Origin: Clostridiaceae bacterium M8S5
GTDB lineage: Bacteria; Bacillota; Clostridia; Tissierellales; MCWD3
Assembly: GCA_029227815.1 (NCBI GenBank)
Contig: CP118523.1
Location: 4,619,268 to 4,683,267 of the forward strand
DNA: 64,000 nt
Direction: 5' to 3'
This document shows positions 10,401 to 18,657 of this stretch, one piece after another. The position numbers and the translations under genes were made by a program. The notes beneath the pieces were generated by a model that searched no databases, was not told the DNA's origin, and saw only the letters and a list, made by a program, of their open reading frames with translations. Position 1 is the first letter of the stretch; each line of letters starts with the position of its first letter.

Positions 10401-10936
10401 TAAGTGATTTACAAGTAGGTGGAACTACTGTAACAGGATTTAATACAAATACATTAAATTACACTGTAAAGAAGCCTTCAACAGAAAATGCTAATACTGT
10501 ACCAGCTGTAACTGCAACAGCAACAGTTGCAGGTGCAACAACAGTTACAATTACACCAGCAGCTAATCTTGATGGAACAACTACTGTAATAGTTAGAGCA
10601 ACTAATGGTGCTACTAAAACTTACACAGTTAAATTTGTTCACAATGATAAGCCTGCAGTAGCAAATCCAATAGCTGATAGAACTGTTAATGCAGCTGATG
10701 GAAATGTAGTGATTCCTTTAGCTAATGTATTTACAGATGCTGAGAATGACAGTTTAACTTATACTGTAACATCAACAGCAACAGGAACTGCAACAGCAAA
10801 TTATGTAGTTAGTAATGGTCAATTAATAATTACTCCAAATGCGGGTGCATCAGGTGGAACTGTTACAATTAATATTGTAGCTAATGACGGATTAGAGGAT
10901 AGTGCTGCAGATTCATTTATCTTAACGATTAACTAG
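7415..10936 (+). CDS. Large S-layer homology (SLH) domain surface protein
   Basis: The 1173-residue product has a classical signal peptide ending near AFA (residues 22-24) and three SLH repeats within about 25-195 (for example IRPNDQITRAEFTAMVVRA and FDPEGKLTYAHAATLLVRA), which bind pyruvylated secondary wall polymer. The long middle region is beta-rich and not recognised. A Ser/Gly linker near 808-815 precedes C-terminal beta-sandwich domains: an Ig/BIg-like one, a cadherin-like sandwich (DASLSDLQVGG onward) and a final Ig-like domain. The promoter strength, leader and T-rich codon choice fit a very highly expressed S-layer protein, possibly the main one. Confidence 0.92.
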   Translation: MKKVLSLVLALSLVLGLFSMAFAATPKDIVGTEYEKAIERLMAFGVVTGDPNGNIRPNDQITRAEFTAMVVRAIGMGATANMQKGATKFIDVPSNHWASGYINIGTGMLINGLGDGKFDPEGKLTYAHAATLLVRALGYTDKGLGGTWPNNYLFKANELGLTKNINMTDFSTEAKRGTVFKMLDNALEKDSVTMNTVGVYIQVENSSMLDKMQTNSYVGRVTDITPSKNKITVKGDKTTNRVKVAEDFDFEAVYGLNVKVWCDKNDKIIAYKALEEPILSAVKATYENGAKIKLMDNSRYSVKSDAKIFVNGEAKDRNQLATSGYDYAKIVLNDDDEVVFFDAHTLHSFVVEKVNEDAESLECYEDSLKVKDFTIVKDGKTISIEDIEDGDIVFFNKTDKYAMVYDKTVEGKIQKVYTTSFKIDDKTYNIAGQYKADDRLDTLDDEALEAMRAEGDVTVHLSPKSEVVYVEGKLGDLIKSTFYAVVKSNSRSWNNRGIPSHTLDVVKADGENKTYDLADSFINHKNNSSQYDKVVGITDAGTIGDLTDDFRTTITKGKVVKLTVDSDGYITKVEYVTHYGNVLSSSNVVRSNSTYANGLLLKNNTVVFNTTNPNKYKATTWGEIKDDFERVTGGKVYEDRGRVGAFIIQQTNQSTEVDKHYGLITSSSKRYNKNIWDIEIEVDGQKYEYQTEEGTWTSNPVTRGTFAELHTRKGTEIVTAIPSIANRVISNFTIANLRAGAKTFTNGTAGSEYELTRTGKVYNKNNEIIDIRDLNDNDIVTVYKVEGNNRFVQYIVKGNSSSSGGGNIGNASITYVGKDGANHVFEATVPSTGGPFVMKLVTDSKTETKALDTNRRVTFDDLTAGNVYTATLYRLNDPNTTLATLRFIASAGVVTNRNITGISAVSNVNVAYDTTQANALASLPANATATVTGNRTVSVPMTWTLASGVTYSATTPGTYAVVGTPTTASLPTGVTNTNNVTVTANLVVQQNGDASLSDLQVGGTTVTGFNTNTLNYTVKKPSTENANTVPAVTATATVAGATTVTITPAANLDGTTTVIVRATNGATKTYTVKFVHNDKPAVANPIADRTVNAADGNVVIPLANVFTDAENDSLTYTVTSTATGTATANYVVSNGQLIITPNAGASGGTVTINIVANDGLEDSAADSFILTIN

Positions 10937-10971
10937 ATTGAAAAAAATAAAAGTCCTTTCAATATGAGGAT

Positions 10972-11014
10972 AAAAAAAACCAACTGAGACATTTATGTTT
11001 TAGTTGGTTTTTTT
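10972..11014 (+). terminator. Rho-independent terminator after the large SLH gene
   Basis: AACCAACT at 10978-10985 pairs with AGTTGGTT at 11002-11009, followed by a T-run; the A-run on the left may let it work in both directions. Confidence 0.85.
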
Positions 11015-11259
11015 ATTTGAAAGTTGCTGTTAAAATATCTCCATTGAGGACAGGTCTGACTTCATTCGTTCAGCCTATAATAAATCATAAGGGACGGTTC
11101 TTTTTGATTGATAGAATACCTTATTGGAGACAGATACCGCTGCTTGTTTTGTGACTATTTTTTATTCTAAACAACTACTAGCAAACCCTATCCGATAAAT
11201 TCAGATAAGAGTAATAGATTGAAAACTAAACACAATATTGATATATTAAAAGTTAAGTG
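11015..11259. other. Intergenic DNA upstream of the decayed transposase
   Basis: No gene is seen. The segment includes GGGACGGTTCTTTTTGATTG at about 11092-11111; from memory, this kind of motif often sits beside REP-associated transposases in Firmicutes, so it may be part of that element. The sequence at 11233-11251 recurs exactly at 13946-13964. Confidence 0.4.
11233..11251 (+). repeat. 19-base direct repeat, copy 1
   Basis: The 19 bases caatattgatatattaaaa occur again at 13946-13964, with partial similarity just upstream (ATTGAAAA in both). The two copies bracket the decayed transposase and the cytolysin gene. The motif is AT-rich, so chance cannot be excluded. Confidence 0.4.
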
Positions 11260-12017
11260 ATGGGTATACCTAGAGTAGCGAGACAATTAATCAGAAAGGA
11301 TATCACATAATAGTAAGAGGAAATAATAAAGCAAGAGTATTAAAAAATGGACTAGAGAAGAGAAAGTTTCTAGAAATAATAAAGAGAATAAAAAAAGAAA
11401 TAGAATTTGATTTGTTAGCGTATTGTATAATGGATAATCATGTACATTTGTTAATAAATATCAGTATAGTAATGAAGAAGATAAACACTATGTATGCAAT
11501 GTATTATGACTTTAAATATGATAGAGTAGGGCATGTATTTCAAAATAGATATAAAAGTGAGCCAGTGGAGGATGATAGCTATTTATTGAATTTAATGAGA
11601 TATATCCACAACAATCCTGTAAAGGCTAAAATGGTAGAACACGTAAATGAATATAAATGGAGTAGTTATAAAGAGTACATAAAGGAATCTATTGACCTAG
11701 TTGATACAGAACTGATTAAATCATGTTTTCAATCAATGAGGGTGTTTTTCTAGTTGATGATTACATTAAATATCATGATATCTCAGATGATAATGAATAC
11801 CTAGAGGATGAAGATGATAGGAAATGCTCAGAAAATAACGGTTGTAGTATTATAAATAATTATATAGAGCAACATAATACTGATAAGATCACTGATGATA
11901 TGAAAAGAGATATAATAGTTAGACTTTTGAAGCATACTAAACTCTCACAAAGAAAGATAGCACAATTGATGGAGGTTAGTAGAAAGATTTGTTAGAAATG
12001 TTGTTGAAGACATTTAA
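11260..12017 (+). pseudogene. Decayed REP-associated/IS200-like HUH transposase (Y1 family)
   Basis: The start reads MGIPRVARQ and then hits stops, but a shift near 11300 gives YHIIVRGNNKARVL, the usual next block. The main readable part (11412-11753) keeps the HUH motif NHVHLL, FQNRYKSEPVEDD and the helix with the expected tyrosine, RYIHNNPVKA. A few residues after LLIN appear missing relative to the family. A second shift near 11730 leads into a tail ending LSQRKIAQLMEVSR, and a third near 11988 is needed to reach the last codons. With at least three frameshifts it cannot make active enzyme. It lies between the SLH gene and the cytolysin and marks past mobility here. Confidence 0.8.
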
Positions 12018-12043
12018 ATAATTGTGAATAAGTTTAACTAAAA

Positions 12044-12086
12044 AAACAGTACTCTGGATTAATTAGTTCCATTGGAGTACTGTTTT
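12044..12086. terminator. Bidirectional terminator between transposase remnant and cytolysin gene
   Basis: AAACAGTACTC at 12044-12054 pairs with GAGTACTGTTT at 12075-12085, an 11-bp perfect stem with A-run and T-run on either side. It can end transcripts from both sides. Confidence 0.8.
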
Positions 12087-12227
12087 AAATTTATAATGGT
12101 TCTTTGAAAGCTACAATATACTACATTTGAAATATTTAGTAATAATATGATATTCGATATAGTGTATGATTTGTAATATTATCTATAGATTAGTTCAGCG
12201 TAGTTAATAAGTAGCAGTATGATTTAT

Positions 12228-13739
12228 TTAATAACTAACATTAATACGTGGATGTAAAGTGGTTCCCCATATAGCGACTTTTATTTCTTTTGTAAGAGGT
12301 ATATTAACCTCATCTACTACAGTTCTCCACCATTCCCAAGCGAGACCAGTACATTCTTTCGCCTTAACTTTTATATTTTTTGCATTAGGAGGTAAGTTAA
12401 TAACTGTTGAATAGTGAGCTGTTCTATTTTTGCCATTACCATCCCATTCTTTATGCGTTAATAGTTCGTTTCCTTCATCGTCGTATGATGCCTCATCCCA
12501 AGATACGTAAAACTCAGCTACATATGCTCCACTATGGTCAAGTGTTATTTTACCACTTTCATATTCAGTTACTTTAGTTTCAATATAATCTGTTGAGCTA
12601 TGAACTGCAGCAAGTGAGTTATCCTTTAAAAAGCTAGTAGTGTATGATATAGGATAACCTGGGTTTTTCAAGCTGAAGCATGCATTGTCTTTTATAACTC
12701 TTCTAATTTCTTGAAAGTCAGTTGTAATTATATTGTTATGCTCTTGAGCGTCTCCTCCTAAAACAACTACTGAAAATGAACTGTTTTCTATTATATCTTC
12801 TAGTTCAGTTCCTGCTTCTATTTTTTGACCTTTGATAAGTGCTTTGAAGGCTGTTTCTACCTTATCACTTTGTGAGTTTGTTTTTAGTACTACGTAAATC
12901 GTTCTTCCATAAGCTACATTGCTTACTAATACAGGTGGTGTATCATTACTTACCCCTTTATAAGTTAGCTCATCAAAAGTTACATTGTCATCAAACAAAT
13001 CTGATGGCTTAGTTGGTAATTCAGCACTAACAGTGTAGAAGATTTGTTTATATGATGCTACCATATATTTTTGCTCACATTTGGATATAGCTTCAAAATC
13101 AATTCCTAGCAGTTGATCTACTATATTTATGTCAACGTTTAAACCCATTTTTAACTGGTTTTTACTATAAACCATCGTTTCGTTATATTGAGTTCTTGCT
13201 GGCACAGTGTGAGTTTCTGAATTTTCATCACTCCATTTATCAATAATTTCATTGAGCGCTGAATTAACATCAGTATAGGTAGGGTTATCTACAACGATTT
13301 TGCTGTCAGTACCTAGTCCTGGCAAATCAATAGATAACGTCATAGGTTTTCTTTTTACCAATAGTGGTGTAGGTCTATTTTTTATATAGGCTTCATCTGC
13401 CAATAAAATAGATCCTGGATAGACACGGTCGATTATAGAATCTACTACAGATACATCTACAGGAGAAGTTCCTAGAGATCTTTTTTTATGTTCTAATACT
13501 ATGAACTTTCCGTCAGATTCATAAGCTTCCTTTGGGACAATACTTTCAATACGGTCTCCTTGATTCTCTAAAATTTCATATTTATTGTAATTGAGAGAAC
13601 CTATACCCTGATCAATACTATTAATAGTATAGTCAGTAGAGGGCTGAGCAAATGTTTGAATAGGTTGAATTGCAAAAAAGATTAGTATAATTAAAGCTAA
13701 GATGATTTTTTTAAATTTTGAAAACGTTGTCATATGCAA
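12228..13739 (-). CDS. Cholesterol-dependent cytolysin (thiol-activated pore-forming toxin)
   Basis: The 503-residue product carries the exact family undecapeptide ECTGLAWEWWR at residues 462-472 and the Thr-Leu cholesterol-recognition pair in GTTLHP (T494-L495). VAYGRTIYVVLKT and FKALIKG are also typical of the perfringolysin/streptolysin family, and the length equals that of perfringolysin O (500). An N-terminal signal peptide ends near FAQPS. AGGAGG lies 6 bases before a TTG (13739) and 12 before the next ATG (13733); either could start. The gene stands alone with its own promoter and terminator. Nothing looks broken, so a secreted pore-former acting on sterol-containing membranes is expected. 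Confidence 0.96.
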   Translation of the reverse strand: MHMTTFSKFKKIILALIILIFFAIQPIQTFAQPSTDYTINSIDQGIGSLNYNKYEILENQGDRIESIVPKEAYESDGKFIVLEHKKRSLGTSPVDVSVVDSIIDRVYPGSILLADEAYIKNRPTPLLVKRKPMTLSIDLPGLGTDSKIVVDNPTYTDVNSALNEIIDKWSDENSETHTVPARTQYNETMVYSKNQLKMGLNVDINIVDQLLGIDFEAISKCEQKYMVASYKQIFYTVSAELPTKPSDLFDDNVTFDELTYKGVSNDTPPVLVSNVAYGRTIYVVLKTNSQSDKVETAFKALIKGQKIEAGTELEDIIENSSFSVVVLGGDAQEHNNIITTDFQEIRRVIKDNACFSLKNPGYPISYTTSFLKDNSLAAVHSSTDYIETKVTEYESGKITLDHSGAYVAEFYVSWDEASYDDEGNELLTHKEWDGNGKNRTAHYSTVINLPPNAKNIKVKAKECTGLAWEWWRTVVDEVNIPLTKEIKVAIWGTTLHPRINVSY

Positions 13740-13771
13740 AAAGTACCTCCTATTTAATTTTAAGTCCTATA

Positions 13772-13828
13772 TCGAACTTCGACAAATTATTACATTTTCA
13801 TAATATACTATATTTTGGTTATATACAA
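13772..13828 (-). promoter_or_regulatory. Promoter of the cytolysin gene with an inverted repeat in the leader
   Basis: Reading on the minus strand, TTGTAT (13823-13828) and TATTAT (13800-13805) are spaced by 17 bases. Between this -10 and the ribosome site lies the perfect inverted repeat TCGAA-c-TTCGA (13772-13782), a possible repressor site. The promoter is a reasonable match; the operator is inference. Confidence 0.5.
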
Positions 13829-14123
13829 GTGGTGAGATATGGGCAAAATGGTATAAATAAGTAAGAAAAGAATAATATTATTGTGGGAAACAATTCAACC
13901 ATATAATAATTTGATTTAAAGATATTCAGCATTGAAAAATAGGAGCAATATTGATATATTAAAAATAACAAGAAGAAAGTGAAATGGCTTTTAAGACGAT
14001 TATGAGGTTATAAAAAATAATCAGAATGTTAGTATACTGTGGATAACTGACCATTCAAACTAATAGAATTGTGCATAAGATTTAGTCAATGAGAATCAAA
14101 TTAAAAAAATAAGAGGATTTTGC
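13829..14123. other. Intergenic region between the cytolysin and TolC-like remnant
   Basis: No gene is recognised. It includes the second copy of the 19-base repeat (13946-13964). The sequence is AT-rich with stops in all frames. Confidence 0.4.
13946..13964 (+). repeat. 19-base direct repeat, copy 2
   Basis: This is an exact match to 11233-11251, about 2.7 kb away in the same orientation. Confidence 0.4.
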
Positions 14124-14464
14124 GTGAAAAAATTCTGTAAATCTATTATAATAGTATTTATAGTAGTTATGATGGTCAGTCTACATTTGCAAAAAGTATT
14201 TATATGTCACTGGATGAAGCTGTGAGATTTGCTTTGGAACATAGTAAAAATATAGGGATAGCTAATCTCAATATTGAAAAAGCAGAGTTAGCATATAAAC
14301 TGGCAAAGCTCAGTTATGAAGAAGGACAAGGAAAATCAAGTGAGGTGAAAGTAGCAAGTATAGAATTAGAACAAGCAAAACTGAATCTATCAAAAGAGAT
14401 GTACAATTACAATATAGCTATATTAGATTTCAAATATTGCTTAGGTTTAGGAAAAGTTCAATAG
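14124..14464 (+). pseudogene. TolC-like outer-efflux family remnant with frameshift and internal deletion
   Basis: A GTG after an AAGAGGA site opens a hydrophobic signal-like segment (KKFCKSIIIVFIVVMMVS), but the frame shifts near 14175, where one missing base would join it to STFAKSIYMSLDEAVRFALEHS. SLDEAVRFAL is the usual first block of TolC-family proteins, and the tail YEEGQGKSSEVKVASIELEQ to YNIAILDFKYCLGLG is the usual last helical block. The two are fused within about 110 residues, whereas family members have over 400, so most of the middle is gone. It lies just upstream of the SLH gene at 14585 and close to two adaptor-type efflux systems. Confidence 0.65.
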
Positions 14465-14584
14465 TGACAGGGATATAATAGAAACACAGTTGAATCTATG
14501 TTAAAAATCTATTACAATGCAGGAGATAACATAGTTATAAAGAATATAGTTAAGTAGTGATTAAAAGAAGGAGGTTTTATACTG

Positions 14585-16435
14585 ATGAAGATGAGAAGAA
14601 GCAAGTGTTTAATTTTATTAGTAGTAGCAGTTTTAGCAATACAAACAACAGCTTTTGCTGAGACGTTTACAGATGTGCCAGATTGGGCAAAAACATATGT
14701 AGAGAAAATGAACAAGGCAGGTATTATTAAAGGATATGATGGTGGTATTTTCAAACCAAATGGAGAAGTGACAAGAGAGCAAGCTATGGTAATGATAGGC
14801 AGAATGCTTAAAATAGATAGCCAAAAAAAATCTGAATTAGTTAAGCAATATGAAACATTTATGAAAGAAATAGGAGTAGCAACATGGGCAAGAGAAGGAG
14901 TAGCGGTATGTTTGGACTCAGGGATAGTCACACAGGATGTACTAAAGAGTAAGTTTTATACAAATAAAGTGCCACAGCTAGCACAAAGAGATGAGTTATG
15001 TATCTATATAACTAGAGCTATGGGGTTAGAAGACGAAGCAAAGAGCAAGGCGTTGATTAACTTACCATTTATAGATTCAGAGCTTATGCCATTAAAGACG
15101 CAAGCATATGTACAGGTTATGATAGAGAAGGGTATAGTTAGCAAGACTGGAGACGCCAAAGGGAAGTTTAATCCTAAGTCTACAGTTACAAGAGCTGTAA
15201 TGGCTAAGATGTCATCAATAGCCTATGATTATATTAATTCAAACAATGTTAAGCCAACTGCACCAAACAAAGATGTAAAGACAGTTACTATAAATGGTCG
15301 TGTTACGAATATGATGATGGGTAGCAATGAAGCATACATAACAATAGATGGGTTAGATAATGATATTTATATAGGAAATGATGATACAGATATTTATATA
15401 GACAATAAAATAAGTGAAATTTCGGATATAAAAGCAGGGTTAGATGTCATAGCCAAAGTAACAAAGGATAAGAAAATAGTTGAAATAAAAGGAACTTCAA
15501 CTTCTAAAGAATACAAAGGCACTATAGTAAGTAGATTACTCACAAATCCTGTGTCAATCAAGTTAGAATGGAAAGAAGGAAGCAGGAAGTATAGTGAAGT
15601 ATTTAAGGTATCAGAGAATGCGAAAGTAGTACTAGATGGCAATGATGCATTTATATATCAAGTTGACAATGGAGACATTGCAACACTTGATGTTAGAAAT
15701 AACGTAATAGTAGGAATAAAAGCTGAAAGCAAAAACAGAACAGTAACAGGTACAATAAAAAATCTTGAGTTTAGTCCAAAACCAGTTCTTACAATAGAGA
15801 CAAAGAACGGTGTAAAACTAACATATGATGTTGCGCACAATGTTTATATTAAGAGAAATAAAAAATCTGCGGAAATTACCGATTTAAAAGTAGGTGATGA
15901 TGTAGAGCTTGATATAGAATACAATGTTGTAGAAGATATACATGCGACATCTGTAAAGACAGATACAGAGGGAAGAATAGAAGAAATTGTTATAGGTAAG
16001 AAGAATAAGATAACTATTATAAACAATAAGAATGAAAAAGTTCAATATCAGATTGCTAATAATGTTGATATAGAGATAGATAATAAAGACAATAAGACAA
16101 TATATGATTTGAGATTAGGTTACTTTATGGAGATTGAGATAGAGAGTGATGAGATAACAGAAATTGATGCTAGGTCAACTAGTGCAAGTACTAGGTATGA
16201 AGGAACTATAACATATGTTGATAATGATGCAAATGTTATAATTATCTCTGTATACGATGTTGTTAAGAAAGAAACTAAATCTGTAAGAATAGATGTAACA
16301 AACAGAACAAGATATATCGATGAATCAGGAAATACAACGTATTTAAGATATCTACATGAAAAGGATAAAATATTAGTAATAGGAGAAGCAAACGGAGGAA
16401 TATTCAAGGCTAAGACAGTTATAATAGAGAGATAA
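14585..16435 (+). CDS. SLH-domain surface protein with repeated beta modules
   Basis: The 616-residue protein has a signal peptide ending TTAFA (near residue 25) and three SLH repeats in about 26-215 (FTDVPDWAKTYVEKM, then WAREGVAVCLDSGIV, then KFNPKSTVTRAVMAKM). The remaining 400 residues look like about five repeats of some 70-75 residues, each with a beta-rich run followed by a block like ITDLKVGDDVEL. Such modules are common in SLH proteins, but I cannot name the domain. GAAGGAGGT 9 bases upstream supports the ATG. A strong terminator follows. It is probably a wall-attached accessory protein. Confidence 0.9.
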   Translation: MKMRRSKCLILLVVAVLAIQTTAFAETFTDVPDWAKTYVEKMNKAGIIKGYDGGIFKPNGEVTREQAMVMIGRMLKIDSQKKSELVKQYETFMKEIGVATWAREGVAVCLDSGIVTQDVLKSKFYTNKVPQLAQRDELCIYITRAMGLEDEAKSKALINLPFIDSELMPLKTQAYVQVMIEKGIVSKTGDAKGKFNPKSTVTRAVMAKMSSIAYDYINSNNVKPTAPNKDVKTVTINGRVTNMMMGSNEAYITIDGLDNDIYIGNDDTDIYIDNKISEISDIKAGLDVIAKVTKDKKIVEIKGTSTSKEYKGTIVSRLLTNPVSIKLEWKEGSRKYSEVFKVSENAKVVLDGNDAFIYQVDNGDIATLDVRNNVIVGIKAESKNRTVTGTIKNLEFSPKPVLTIETKNGVKLTYDVAHNVYIKRNKKSAEITDLKVGDDVELDIEYNVVEDIHATSVKTDTEGRIEEIVIGKKNKITIINNKNEKVQYQIANNVDIEIDNKDNKTIYDLRLGYFMEIEIESDEITEIDARSTSASTRYEGTITYVDNDANVIIISVYDVVKKETKSVRIDVTNRTRYIDESGNTTYLRYLHEKDKILVIGEANGGIFKAKTVIIER

Positions 16436-16442
16436 ATTGAGT

Positions 16443-16474
16443 AAAAGGTTGTTCATTGAGAACAACCTTTTTTA
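16443..16474 (+). terminator. Rho-independent terminator after the second SLH gene
   Basis: AAAAGGTTGTTC at 16443-16454 pairs with GAACAACCTTTT at 16460-16471, followed by more T. Confidence 0.9.
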
Positions 16475-16654
16475 ATAGAGTTCAATTTTTTTCTACTTAT
16501 AAACCTATTTTTTTAGATAAACTCATATATTACAAACAAATTATAAATATGAAGGACTTATATCATTTTATTTACAAATTAATGGCAGATATATGATAGT
16601 AGTATTACCTATGATATAATAACTCTAAAATAAGATAAGCAAGGAGGAAGAAAG

Positions 16655-17656
16655 ATGACACATTTATTTGCAAAGTTAAATCCATTTGCAATAAGTATTA
16701 TTGCAATTATTATGATAATTTTGATTATTGCAGTAGTAGCGAGTATAAGAATTAAAGGTAAGTATAGAAAGATAGGCAAAGAATTAAAGAAGATAAAAGA
16801 AGGTAATGAATCAAGTGATGTTTTGCTAAATAGAATAATTAATGATTATAAACAATCAGCTAGTAGAAATATTGAACAAGTGAATACACAAGCTATAATT
16901 GAAAAGAATTTTTCTGCTAGTCTTGCAAAGACATATTTTGCGGAGAGATTTGTAAAAACTTCAATATCATTAATGATAATTTTAGGTTTATTAGGTACAT
17001 TTTACGGACTTACGTTATCAATAGGAAGATTAGTAGAACTTCTTACAGATGGCTCAAACATTGACATGCTAAGCTCAACAGATTCAGTAGTATCAGGACT
17101 TCTTAATTCAGTAAAAGGAATGTCTGTAGCATTTGTTACTTCATTATTTGGTATTGGATCAGCTATAATAATGACTATACTTAAAATTGGATTTGATGTA
17201 GAAGGCGAAAAGGTTGCAATGATGGTAGATGTAGAAGAATATTTAGACAACGTAGTAGCTAAAGACTATCTTGAGACAAAAGAGAGTAGGCTTAGCATAA
17301 TATCAGATAATCTTACAAAGACTTTTATAGACTTAAGCAAAAATATAGAAAACAGCTTCGAACACATGTTAAAAACATACAGTGAGAATTCAGCAAACAC
17401 GACAAAGGCTATAGAAAATGCATCACTGTCTCTTTATAAAACAACAGAAAAATTTGACCAAGCATTAGATAAGTTTGTAGAGAATACTAGAGATTTTGGA
17501 GAATTCAATTATAATTTAAGAACTAATATAGAGAGAATGAATGTAGCGTTTGCGAACTTTACAGAGGATGTTAGAGTAAGCATAACAAACCTTTCTCAGT
17601 GCAAAGATGTATATAAGCAAATAGCAGTTTCATTAGATAAAATAGAAAAGAAATAG
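16655..17656 (+). CDS. MotA/TolQ/ExbB-like ion channel subunit
   Basis: The 333-residue protein has three membrane helices (about 10-33, 102-123 and 155-178). The second carries LLGTFYGLT, the signature of MotA/TolQ/ExbB channel subunits. After the third helix comes a cytoplasmic tail of about 150 residues predicted to be mostly helical. The next gene encodes the matching MotB/OmpA-like partner. The pair should form a proton- or sodium-driven unit across the membrane. It is not flagellar MotA by length or context. The closest familiar layout is ZorA/ZorB of Zorya, but no Zorya effector gene is nearby. AAGGAGGAA precedes the ATG. Confidence 0.85.
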   Translation: MTHLFAKLNPFAISIIAIIMIILIIAVVASIRIKGKYRKIGKELKKIKEGNESSDVLLNRIINDYKQSASRNIEQVNTQAIIEKNFSASLAKTYFAERFVKTSISLMIILGLLGTFYGLTLSIGRLVELLTDGSNIDMLSSTDSVVSGLLNSVKGMSVAFVTSLFGIGSAIIMTILKIGFDVEGEKVAMMVDVEEYLDNVVAKDYLETKESRLSIISDNLTKTFIDLSKNIENSFEHMLKTYSENSANTTKAIENASLSLYKTTEKFDQALDKFVENTRDFGEFNYNLRTNIERMNVAFANFTEDVRVSITNLSQCKDVYKQIAVSLDKIEKK

Positions 17657-17692
17657 AACAACAACAATGATGAAGAGGAAGGAGGCTGTTAT

Positions 17693-18613
17693 GTGAAAGC
17701 TAGAAATAGAAGATTTTTAAAGCATGATGAGGAACAAAACTTTTGGCCGTCTTTTACAGATATGATATCGACAATTGCTTTAATACTGTTTTTTCTTATG
17801 ATTTTAGCGTACATACAAAACATCATATCAGGTAAGCAGTTAGAGGCTTCTAATGCAGAGATTACCAAAAATCAAAAACAATTAAGGCTTCTAGAGGATA
17901 AAATAGATAAAGCAAGAGCAGAAGTTAGAGAAGGTGAAATTGCATTAAAGCTATCAGAAGATGAAGTTGAAGAACAAAAAGAAATAATAGCAGAGAGCAA
18001 CAAAGAGCTAGGTAATTTAAGGTCAAAACTTCAAGGTATTGCATTCTTAAGAGTAGGAGTACTAAAAAAAGTCAAAACATCAGTTGAAAAAGAGCTAGGA
18101 ACTACAAATGATAAGGGAGAAAGATTAGTAAGTATAGCTGATAATGGTAACATTGTAATAAACGAAGGATTAGTATTTGATTATAATTCTTCAAAAGTAA
18201 AAAAAGAAGGAAAAGAGCTTCTAGATAATCTTGCAAAAGCATTTGAAAACGTACTTAGAGACGCTGATACAAGAGGAAACATAGATGCTATAAGTATACA
18301 AGGTCATACAGATACAGAAGGTACAGCTCAGTATAACATGGATTTATCAGCTAAGAGGGCAACATCAGTGCTAAACTATATGATGGGCTCAAATAAAGCT
18401 TTAGAGCAGAGATATGGAAAATACTTCGTTGCAAGTGCTTACTCGGAGTTTAGACCGATAAAAAATGGTTCAAGCAAATCAGATCATGCAAAAAATAGAA
18501 GAATAGAGATTTCAATAATATTAAAGGATTCAAATATACAAAATGTAATATCTGATTACTTAGAAGAATCAATGGAAGTATTCAAAAATATAAAAGATAA
18601 AAAAGAAGATTAA
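17693..18613 (+). CDS. MotB-like protein with OmpA peptidoglycan-binding domain
   Basis: The 306-residue product has a single N-terminal helix (about 22-42) starting FTDMISTIALILFF; D23 is placed like the ion-binding aspartate of MotB. A coiled coil (about 50-115) follows and then an OmpA-like domain (about 150-275) with GHTDTEG and NRRIEIS, which binds peptidoglycan. GTG at 17693 is the start because the overlapping ATG two bases earlier is followed by a stop, and GGAGG is well placed. It is 36 bases after its partner and closed by a terminator, so the two form an operon. Confidence 0.87.
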   Translation: MKARNRRFLKHDEEQNFWPSFTDMISTIALILFFLMILAYIQNIISGKQLEASNAEITKNQKQLRLLEDKIDKARAEVREGEIALKLSEDEVEEQKEIIAESNKELGNLRSKLQGIAFLRVGVLKKVKTSVEKELGTTNDKGERLVSIADNGNIVINEGLVFDYNSSKVKKEGKELLDNLAKAFENVLRDADTRGNIDAISIQGHTDTEGTAQYNMDLSAKRATSVLNYMMGSNKALEQRYGKYFVASAYSEFRPIKNGSSKSDHAKNRRIEISIILKDSNIQNVISDYLEESMEVFKNIKDKKED

Positions 18614-18617
18614 AATT

Positions 18618-18654
18618 AAAAAACAAGTTAGATTTATTAGCTAACTTGTTTTTT
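18618..18654. terminator. Bidirectional terminator between convergent genes
   Basis: A 14-bp stem (18618-18631 with 18641-18654) built on ACAAGTTAG/CTAACTTGT has A-run and T-run arms and ends both the motor operon and the convergent lipoprotein gene. Confidence 0.9.
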
Positions 18655-18657
18655 AAT

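Noticed and set aside
11092..12086. Intact IS200/IS605 element
   Set aside because: The transposase has at least three frameshifts and I could not define matching ends or a partner TnpB.
16655..18613. Zorya anti-phage system
   Set aside because: Only the ZorA/ZorB-like pair is present. Neither ZorC-ZorD nor ZorE lies nearby, so a defence call is not supported.
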